Positions 59,115 to 64,000 of a stretch of DNA of 64,000 bases are shown here, one piece after another. Both the position numbers and the translations under genes were made by a program. The stretch is taken from positions 992,001 to 1,056,000 of the forward strand of contig CAVWMF010000007.1 in NCBI GenBank assembly GCA_963756025.1. The letters are read 5' to 3'. The notes beneath the pieces are model-generated. The model searched no databases. It worked only from the letters and a program-made list of their open reading frames with translations, and had not been told where the DNA came from. This DNA is from Bog-473 sp963756025 (GTDB lineage Bacteria; Actinomycetota; Acidimicrobiia; Acidimicrobiales; RAAP-2). How positions within the stretch are numbered: the stretch's first letter is position 1; each line of letters starts with the position of its first letter.

Positions 59115-59597
59115 TTAGCTCCCAATCTTCGTGAGGAACGATGTCACATCATTGGAAGATCGAAGCCGATAAACGGTGCAGGTAAGATCCGGATTGGCTA
59201 GTGAGACTGCCGTTTCGTGTCTGCCATGGTTTGCGTAGCGCCATATCCACCGCCAGGTCTCCAAGAGGGGGGCCGGATTTCCTTTCAACTTTCGGATGGT
59301 GACTCGGCGGAAGCAGGTGCGTCGTGGCAGGTCGAGCCAGACGACGCCCTCAGCAGCCAGGAACCGGGCGTCCGCTATGGCCCGGTAATCGCCCGAGATG
59401 ATCCACCGATCACCGCTGATGAGTTCAGAGTGCTTCTTCACCCACTCTTCATCCGTGGGGAGCGGAGATTGACGCCAGTAGAACTCGTCGAGGTCGAATA
59501 TCGGCAGATCAAGAAGAGACCCAAGCCGGATGGCGAGTGTCGTCTTACCTGATGCGACAGGACCCACAACTGCAATCCGCTTCACCTCCGGGGCCAC
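59115..59597 (-). CDS. P-loop kinase-like protein (adenylate kinase / FlaR-type)
   Basis: The 160-residue protein has a Walker A loop IAVVGPVASGKTTLAIRLGSLL, then FDLDEFYWRQ (the DxDxxxW region of topology modulation-type kinases), ISGDYRAIADARFLAAEGVVWLDLPRRTCFRRVTIRKL, and WRWIWRYANHGR. This pattern is that of small AAA/adenylate-kinase-like proteins annotated as topology modulation factors. The phosphate acceptor is unknown. It is the last gene of a run of minus-strand genes. Confidence 0.82.
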   Translation of the reverse strand: MAPEVKRIAVVGPVASGKTTLAIRLGSLLDLPIFDLDEFYWRQSPLPTDEEWVKKHSELISGDRWIISGDYRAIADARFLAAEGVVWLDLPRRTCFRRVTIRKLKGNPAPLLETWRWIWRYANHGRHETAVSLANPDLTCTVYRLRSSNDVTSFLTKIGS

Positions 59598-59689
59598 AAC
59601 CTTGGTGAGCCTATTGACCTTCGCCCGTCGAGCAGTTTCCCGATTGAGATGGACACATCAGCCTTCACCTAAAAAGTGCCTCACTAGCT

Positions 59690-60439
59690 CTAACCAGCGA
59701 TCACGATTCTGTGACCAAAGTCCGCCCTGTCTAGGGTCAGCAGCTCGTTGTAAGTCTCGCTCCATTTCCCGGTCTCAAGGTCAGTTCTGAGTTGCTCGAT
59801 GCCAGGTTCCACTACTTCGGGGGGAAGGGATGCGAACGTTGAACTCGCTGCACGGACCTCGGGGTCGAGGTACATCTCAGGCCGCCGCCAAAATGCCGCC
59901 TGGAAGCCATCGGTAAAATCGTGAGGGATCTCGAAGGGCCTAACCGTACGTGCCTCAAGTGCGTCAATAACGAAGGCGAGTGGCATGAACCGGCTTGTCT
60001 CTAGCGCATCAATAGCCGGAACATAATCCGTCGTGATCCAGAGCTTGCGTTCGAAGTCGGGATCCCAAGTGAAGATGACCTGACGTTTGGCCACTCGACG
60101 AAGTTCATCGAGTCCAGCATTCAAGTTCTCCCAGTGGTGCACGGTCAGGATGGCCATCGCCACGTCAAACGATCCGTCGGCGAACGGAAGGTGCTCAGCC
60201 GCCCCCCGCACTCTCCGCCGGCCAGGATGCTGGGCAAGCATCACTCCAGAAGGTTCAAGGGCCACGACCGATCGGTCTGGAGGTTCGTAGGATCCTGCTC
60301 CTGCACCAACGTTGAGAATCGTCTCCCCTTGCCCGATTGCCTCGTGGATTGCAGCTCCAAGGCGAGGATCGGGCAGCCGATGAAAGCCGTAGCCAACCCC
60401 GATGCGGTCATACTCAGGAGAACTTGGAGATTCGGTCAT
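59690..60439 (-). CDS. class I SAM-dependent methyltransferase
   Basis: The 249-residue protein has the SAM loop TILNVGAGAGSYEPPDRSVVALEPSGVMLAQHP, motif AEHLPFADGSFDVAMAILTVHHWENLNAGLDELRRVAKRQVIFTWDPDFERKLW, and a C-terminal cap. It resembles UbiE/Methyltransf_11 proteins that act on small molecules. It lies 22 bases after the HAD gene on the same strand, suggesting a shared transcript with the genes between 59.1 and 61.4 kb. Confidence 0.88.
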   Translation of the reverse strand: MTESPSSPEYDRIGVGYGFHRLPDPRLGAAIHEAIGQGETILNVGAGAGSYEPPDRSVVALEPSGVMLAQHPGRRRVRGAAEHLPFADGSFDVAMAILTVHHWENLNAGLDELRRVAKRQVIFTWDPDFERKLWITTDYVPAIDALETSRFMPLAFVIDALEARTVRPFEIPHDFTDGFQAAFWRRPEMYLDPEVRAASSTFASLPPEVVEPGIEQLRTDLETGKWSETYNELLTLDRADFGHRIVIAG

Positions 60440-60461
60440 TGATCTGGGGGCACCAAACCCG

Positions 60462-61136
60462 TCAGCTTCTGCTTCCCGATGGCGAAAGTATCGCCTGGAC
60501 TGCCTCCACGACGGATCCGACCGTCATGTCCGGTGGATCTCCATCTAGCGGATTCCAGCGCCTACCTCGGTGCAACCAGATGGTCCTGAGACCGGCAGCT
60601 CGACCGCCGTCGATGTCCGGGGTGGGGGTATCACCCACCATCCAACACATCTCTTGATCCAGAGGATGGTCTCCCGCACAGCGCCGGATCGCCTCCTCGA
60701 AAATCCTGCGATCGGGCTTCTCGACACCGAGTTCGCCTGATCCACAGAATGCGTCCACGATCGGGAGCAGGCCCAAACGATCAGCCTTCTCGGCCTGGTG
60801 GGGCATAGCCCCATTGGTAACGATTCCAGTATGCCACCCTCGATCCCGAAGTGATGAGAGTGCTTCGACCACGGCGTCATCCGGCTTGCAAGAGTCGAGA
60901 TACGTCTTTCGGTAGGTGGCAAGCAGCTCGTCAACCGGCTCACGCAGGCCGAATCGCTGCTTCGCCTGGGTCCAGACAGCCCTGCGGTCGGCGTATCCGT
61001 CCCGGTCGATTTCGCAGAGCCAATCGATCTCGTTCTGGCCGAATCCCATCATCTCGACGTACCGGATGGCCCACATCCTGTAGACCCCCGTCCTGTCGAA
61101 GAGCGTGTTGTCAAGATCGAACAGGGCGACCTTCAC
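60462..61136 (-). CDS. HAD-superfamily hydrolase
   Basis: The 224-residue phosphatase has motif I VALFDLDNTLFDRTGVYR, motif II GIVTNGAMPHQ, the motif III lysine in LGVEKPDRRIF, and motif IV WMVGDTPTPDIDGGRAAGLRTIWLHRG. These are the signs of subfamily IA HADs (epoxide hydrolase N-terminal/pyrimidine nucleotidase-like). The substrate is not predictable. It lies 16 bases after the KH-like gene on the same strand. Confidence 0.9.
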   Translation of the reverse strand: MKVALFDLDNTLFDRTGVYRMWAIRYVEMMGFGQNEIDWLCEIDRDGYADRRAVWTQAKQRFGLREPVDELLATYRKTYLDSCKPDDAVVEALSSLRDRGWHTGIVTNGAMPHQAEKADRLGLLPIVDAFCGSGELGVEKPDRRIFEEAIRRCAGDHPLDQEMCWMVGDTPTPDIDGGRAAGLRTIWLHRGRRWNPLDGDPPDMTVGSVVEAVQAILSPSGSRS

Positions 61137-61152
61137 AGAAGAGGCAGGACGA

Positions 61153-61401
61153 TCATCGGACGGGTGGATCGCCGACTTCTCCGATCAAGAGTCTGACGTG
61201 CATGCCTAGCGAATCGTTCAGTGCTTGACTGATCATTTTTACTACCGATCCTCGGCGTCCGATGACCTGATCCGGCGTCGAAGTCCACAACGTAATCGAC
61301 GAGAGGTCCGCCGACACTTGGACTGCTTCGACGACGGCGTCATCAGGGAGATTGTCATTGAGAGCGTCCGTGACGCATCTGAAGGTCTTCCAAGAGGGCA
61401 T
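61153..61401 (-). CDS. mini KH-domain-like protein (82 aa)
   Basis: The 82-residue protein from ATG 61401 contains VIGRRGSVVKMISQAL (46-61) followed by HVRLLIGEV. This is the signature of a type II KH fold as in the N-terminal part of ribosomal protein S3 (GxxIGxxGxxxxxI, then beta strand ending xxIxEV). The first 40 residues would provide the preceding helix and strand. It is much shorter than S3 and has no second domain. RNA binding is inferred. The upstream frame is not conserved. Confidence 0.5.
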   Translation of the reverse strand: MPSWKTFRCVTDALNDNLPDDAVVEAVQVSADLSSITLWTSTPDQVIGRRGSVVKMISQALNDSLGMHVRLLIGEVGDPPVR

Positions 61402-61515
61402 GCTTGAGGATACGACCTTGACCTCCTCACCGGCACGCCCATCTTGCCGATACCGGAGTGCCTTCGGGCGTAGTCCGCAGCGGTGACGCCGTACCTCGAC
61501 GGCCCTTTTGTGCTC

Positions 61516-61797
61516 TCAGTAGACGGTCCGAAAGCCGCCAATGAACGTAATCCGATTGCCGTCGGGATCGATAACACCCGGCCCATAGACAACGGGACCG
61601 TCGCCAAATGCGCCGGTTACTTCGTGCCACTCGATCCCAACGAGCAGGCCATGAACAGTCGTGGACGGCCCCCACATCGGCATATAAAGGCGAGCACCGT
61701 CGTACGAAACCTTTAGTGCAACTTCCTCCCCCACCCGAAGCCTGATACGGCTATCACAGTGCGTCTCGGACGGCATCCAAATCTTGGCCTTAGCCAT
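61516..61797 (-). CDS. hypothetical protein (93 aa)
   Basis: The protein from ATG 61797 is MAKAKIWMPSE, then CDSRIRLRVGEEVALKVSYDGARLYMPMWGPSTTVHGLLVGIEWHEVTGAFGDGPVVYGPGVIDPDGNRITFIGGF. The DPDGNRI end recalls the closing strand of glyoxalase/VOC proteins, but the rest is too short and lacks the paired motifs. I cannot assign a family. The frame has protein-like composition. Confidence 0.4.
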   Translation of the reverse strand: MAKAKIWMPSETHCDSRIRLRVGEEVALKVSYDGARLYMPMWGPSTTVHGLLVGIEWHEVTGAFGDGPVVYGPGVIDPDGNRITFIGGFRTVY

Positions 61798-61890
61798 GAT
61801 GCAAGGATAGGAGCCTCCCATCAACCGCAGCATCGTCGCAGCGCAGGGCCGGCGACAGCGGGCTTGCGCTGCGGACTTGGGTGCAAGGGA

Positions 61891-62388
61891 CTAAGCCCAG
61901 ATCTTCATCCACTTCCCGGAGCCAACGGCCCTGCCATCGAGTTCATCGACAGTGCCGTGACAGATCATCTCTTGAGTCCAGAAGGCAAGCTGTGCTGCGA
62001 TCGACGATTCAACATTCGGGCCTTGCTCATGACCAGTTTCGGGGAACATGTCGTCCTCTTCGATGAAGATCGTGAACCTCCGATCCGATTCCGTCTTCAT
62101 CGAAAGTTTCAAGACGAACCCAGATTCTCTCTCCTCACCCTCACAATGGTCAAACGTCGCAGCTCCGGCGTAGCTAAGCACCGGAGAAGGTTCATTGAAA
62201 CCTTGTCCACGACTCTCGGCCGCTGCCCTTCGGGCGAACCAGGCCTTCACACGTTCGGCGTAAGGGATCTCTGGTCTGTGCGTTTGGATCGTGAAGTGAA
62301 AACCGTCAAAGCACTCATTGACTTCAAGGACAAGCTGCTGTGGATCGAACTGTCGTGCCGCACTACTTTGGCCGACGCTTCCGTCCAT
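61891..62388 (-). CDS. hypothetical protein (165 aa)
   Basis: From ATG 62388 (MDGSVGQSS) it encodes LVLEVNECFDGFHFTIQTHRPEIPYAERVKAWFARRAAAESRGQGFNEP, SYAGAATFDHCEGEERESGFVLKLSMKTESDRRFTIFIEEDDMFPETG and WTQEMICHGTVDELDGRAVGSGKWMKIWA. It is a charged soluble protein with good secondary-structure pattern and no recognisable domain. ATG 62388 is preferred to the longer frame. It is the first gene of the minus-strand run. Confidence 0.5.
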   Translation of the reverse strand: MDGSVGQSSAARQFDPQQLVLEVNECFDGFHFTIQTHRPEIPYAERVKAWFARRAAAESRGQGFNEPSPVLSYAGAATFDHCEGEERESGFVLKLSMKTESDRRFTIFIEEDDMFPETGHEQGPNVESSIAAQLAFWTQEMICHGTVDELDGRAVGSGKWMKIWA

Positions 62389-62444
62389 GCCCGTCGAGGG
62401 TAGTCCAGGCAGCATCGGCGTTTGGCGGGCACAAACGGCGGTTT

Positions 62445-62684
62445 GTGATCCAAGGCGACTTCTACGAGCGTTCGTGCCAGATAGATCGTGTCGGAAGCCG
62501 TGTGCGTAATCTCGGCGGCGTGACCATCGAATCCCACCCGTGTTCTGGCTGTGGCACCGATTTGGTCATCCCAGCCCTCTCGACGCCGAATGAATCGGGC
62601 GAATCGTGGTGGTGCGAGAAGTGCGTTCGCCGGACCCTCCAGGCGATCGAGGAAGCAGCGGACGACCCCGATGGCTCCGTTTGA
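62445..62684 (+). CDS. small zinc-ribbon protein
   Basis: A frame from GTG 62445 encodes VIQGDFYERSCQIDRVGSRVRNLGGVTIESHPCSGCGTDLVIPALSTPNESGESWWCEKCVRRTLQAIEEAADDPDGSV. Two CxxC pairs (CSGC and CEKC) about 30 residues apart suggest a zinc ribbon. It ends 49 bases before the serine recombinase gene, so it may be an accessory or regulator of that recombinase. A long minus-strand frame here is not protein-like. Confidence 0.4.
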   Translation: MIQGDFYERSCQIDRVGSRVRNLGGVTIESHPCSGCGTDLVIPALSTPNESGESWWCEKCVRRTLQAIEEAADDPDGSV

Positions 62685-62709
62685 CTGTATCAATACCTTC
62701 AGATAGTGT
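62681..62709 (+). promoter_or_regulatory. candidate promoter of the short serine recombinase
   Basis: TTGACT (62681-62686) and TAGTGT (62704-62709) are separated by 17 bases. Transcription would start near 62716, 18 bases before the GTG at 62734, leaving room for the AGGAGG at 62721-62726. The match to the consensus is moderate. Confidence 0.5.
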
Positions 62710-62733
62710 TACATAGCAGGTCAGGAGGTTTGG

Positions 62734-63438
62734 GTGAAAATCGTCGGATATGTCCGGGTGAGCACGTCCACACAGGTCGAGGACGGCTTCGGCTTGGCCA
62801 TTCAGAAGTCGCAAGTCCGAGATTGGTGCAAATCCAACGGCCACAAACTTGTCGCCATCCTCTGCGACGAGGGAATCTCCGGGGCGAAGGAGTTGGAAGA
62901 CCGACCCGGATTGGCCGACGCCCTCGGAATGCTGCGGGTCAGGCAAGCGGAGGGAATGGTCGTTCCCCGGTTGGATCGACTGGCCCGTGATCTCATTGTC
63001 CAAGAGACCGTCCTGGCCGAGATTCGACGGATTGGCGGCAAGGTCTTCTCAACCAGTCCAGCCGAGGCGAGCTACCTCACCGACGATCCCGATGACCCGA
63101 GTCGGAAGATGATTCGTCAGGTTCTCGGTGCGGTTGCCGAATACGAAAGGTCGATGGTCGTACTCAGGCTCCGCAATGGAAGGCGACGCAAGGCTCAGAT
63201 GGGTGGTTACGCCTCGGGCGCCCCGGCCTTTGGGTATGAAGCCCGAGACAAGGGCTTGGTCGAATCCGACGAGGAGCAGTCCACCGTCAAGCGCATCGTT
63301 GAACTGAGGGATTCTGGCGCATCGTTGCGTGAGATCTGTGCCACCCTGGAATCAGAAGGGCGCAAAAGTAAGCGGGGATCGAGCTGGCAACCAATGGCCA
63401 TCAAGCGAGTCCTCGACCGAATGGTCAGAACCGGATAA
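62734..63438 (+). CDS. short serine recombinase (resolvase/invertase type)
   Basis: The 234-residue protein has the N-terminal catalytic domain: Ser10 in VGYVRVSTSTQVEDG, AILCDEGISGAKELEDRPGL, VVPRLDRLARDLIVQETVL. A linker helix and GRRRKAQMGGYASGAPAFGYEARDK with the start of a recombinase domain follow. It lacks the zinc ribbon and coiled coil of large serine integrases. AGGAGG lies eight bases before GTG 62734. Either it resolves or inverts DNA as a complete short enzyme, or it is the intact N-terminal half of a degraded integrase. Confidence 0.85.
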   Translation: MKIVGYVRVSTSTQVEDGFGLAIQKSQVRDWCKSNGHKLVAILCDEGISGAKELEDRPGLADALGMLRVRQAEGMVVPRLDRLARDLIVQETVLAEIRRIGGKVFSTSPAEASYLTDDPDDPSRKMIRQVLGAVAEYERSMVVLRLRNGRRRKAQMGGYASGAPAFGYEARDKGLVESDEEQSTVKRIVELRDSGASLREICATLESEGRKSKRGSSWQPMAIKRVLDRMVRTG

Positions 63439-63459
63439 CCCAGCGGCACTTTGGGAAAT

Positions 63460-63993
63460 ATGAACCAAACCCGAGACTTTTGCGTCACCATGGGTGAGAT
63501 GACCGTCCAACCGAACAGGGTGGCAATGGGAGCGACGGCGATCATGGCTGGTCTGATCCTCCTCCCATCAGTGGCCGTTGCATCGGTTCTAACAGGAGCC
63601 GAGACTAAGACTGCCCGGATGCCAACACCGACCAGGCTTCAGACGGCTCAGACCGTCCCAATGAACGGGATACGACTGACGCCGCCACCACCGAATGCAA
63701 AGCCCCTGATAACCGCTCGTCAAGCGTGGAATGCCGTGGGGCGCCATTCGACCTCGGGCACGTTCAAGATCGTCCTCGCTGAATGGCAGTCAACGGTGCC
63801 GGTTGAGTGGCACTCGACGGCAGCGAAAGGTTATGTGGCCACAAAGCCCACGTTCTTAAAAGGGTTGGTTTGGGTCATCGAAGGGCGGAAGGTCAAAGTG
63901 GTAAGCCTCGGCGACGGCAAGACTCACGCCGAAACAACCATAACGCCCGTGAATGCGTCCACGGGCCAGGTCGGTTCGTTATTCGCCTACTGA
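63460..63993 (+). CDS. hypothetical exported or membrane-anchored protein
   Basis: From ATG 63460 (TTG 63451 and later ATGs at 63490 and 63499 are alternatives) the protein has 177 residues: an N-terminal hydrophobic segment (AMGATAIMAGLILLPSVAVASVL) that looks like a signal peptide or anchor, a proline/threonine-rich stretch, and SGTFKIVLAEWQSTVPVEWHSTAAKGYVATK followed by VWVIEGRKVKVVSLGDGK. No family was recognised. It follows the recombinase gene directly. Its role is unknown. Confidence 0.5.
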   Translation: MNQTRDFCVTMGEMTVQPNRVAMGATAIMAGLILLPSVAVASVLTGAETKTARMPTPTRLQTAQTVPMNGIRLTPPPPNAKPLITARQAWNAVGRHSTSGTFKIVLAEWQSTVPVEWHSTAAKGYVATKPTFLKGLVWVIEGRKVKVVSLGDGKTHAETTITPVNASTGQVGSLFAY

Positions 63994-64000
63994 TAATAGG

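Larger units (their letters stand above)
41165..64000. mobile_element. integrative genomic island (left end to window end)
   Basis: The left boundary is the broken phosphoesterase gene. A large serine integrase begins about 40 bases inside, followed by a decayed integrase, a replication initiator with an embedded origin-like array, an excisionase-like gene and a mosaic of accessory genes with visibly lower G+C than the left part. The gene block to about 45.4 kb looks like the core of one element. Whether everything to 64 kb belongs to the same insertion cannot be told, because the right end and the remaining phosphoesterase half are outside the window. Confidence 0.7.

Noticed and set aside
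51929..62684. Integron cassette array
   Set aside because: The cargo (acetyltransferases, methyltransferases, small proteins) is cassette-like, but genes point both ways, no tyrosine integron integrase is present, and I found no paired attC core sites.
62247..62693. Minus-strand 148-codon frame overlapping the zinc-ribbon gene
   Set aside because: Lacks any motif and has a basic, irregular composition. The plus-strand frame has two CxxC pairs and fits better.

Overview
The left 41 kb reads as the chromosome of a GC-rich actinobacterium. Supporting signs are many GTG/TTG starts, an F420-type luciferase-like oxidoreductase, a DnaE2/ImuB/ImuA' mutasome with an actinobacterial LexA box, SigE-family sigma factors and a eukaryote-like isoleucyl-tRNA synthetase. 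A member of the class Acidimicrobiia or a relative is my best guess, but that is inference from gene style only. From about 41.17 kb to the end of the window the base composition falls and the content changes to recombinases, a replication initiator and scattered accessory genes. I read this as a genomic island.

Chromosomal part (1-41.16 kb). Positions 1-4.5 kb hold DinB-like and SnoaL-like proteins, a PuuD-like amidohydrolase divergent from a glutamine-synthetase-like ligase, and a FkbM methyltransferase coupled to the ligase. Positions 4.5-10.7 kb hold an FGGY kinase, YceI under a MarR-type operator, MarR and IleS. Positions 10.8-18.5 kb hold a frameshifted HAD phosphatase, glutathione peroxidase, quinone oxidoreductase, a thiolase/DUF35 pair, an FMN alpha-hydroxyacid oxidase, signal peptidase I, DUF2332 and an LLM oxidoreductase. 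Positions 18.5-27.3 kb hold a YcaQ-like DNA glycosylase, an MFS exporter, and an amine catabolism region (aldehyde dehydrogenase, alanine dehydrogenase, Lrp regulator, class III aminotransferase, FAD amine oxidase). With the PuuA/PuuD-like genes at 1-3 kb, these make a near-complete but split putrescine/polyamine degradation set. Positions 27.6-30.9 kb form a cytosine salvage group: NCS1 permease, phosphoribosyltransferase, yeast-type cytosine deaminase and uracil phosphoribosyltransferase. Positions 33.0-39.2 kb form a DNA-damage block: dnaE2, an unusually short imuB, imuA' with a LexA box over its start codon, a divergent YedK/HMCES-type protein and an Smr protein. A membrane-anchored zincin and a Tat-exported phosphoesterase follow.

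Island (about 41.17-64.0 kb, right end outside the window). The phosphoesterase gene is cut off at about codon 190, and a large serine integrase starts about 40 bases later. Next come a decayed second integrase, two interleaved long inverted repeats that could form an RNA pseudoknot, and a helix-turn-helix replication-initiator-like gene. That gene carries a six-unit iteron array and an AT-rich tract inside its own coding sequence. An excisionase-like gene follows. This looks like an integrative element able to replicate, with its origin embedded in the initiator gene.

Further right are two sigma factor/membrane protein pairs, a pair of paralogous proteins of unknown function, and single accessory genes: RmlD, two GNAT acetyltransferases, two methyltransferases, GntR, an ASCH-like protein, a P-loop kinase, a HAD hydrolase, a mini KH-like protein and a zinc-ribbon protein. 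A second, short serine recombinase lies at 62.7 kb.

The most notable observations are the initiator gene with embedded iterons and its interleaved repeats upstream. After these come the miniature ImuB, which lacks the usual little-finger segment but keeps a clamp-binding-like motif, and the membrane-anchored zincin.
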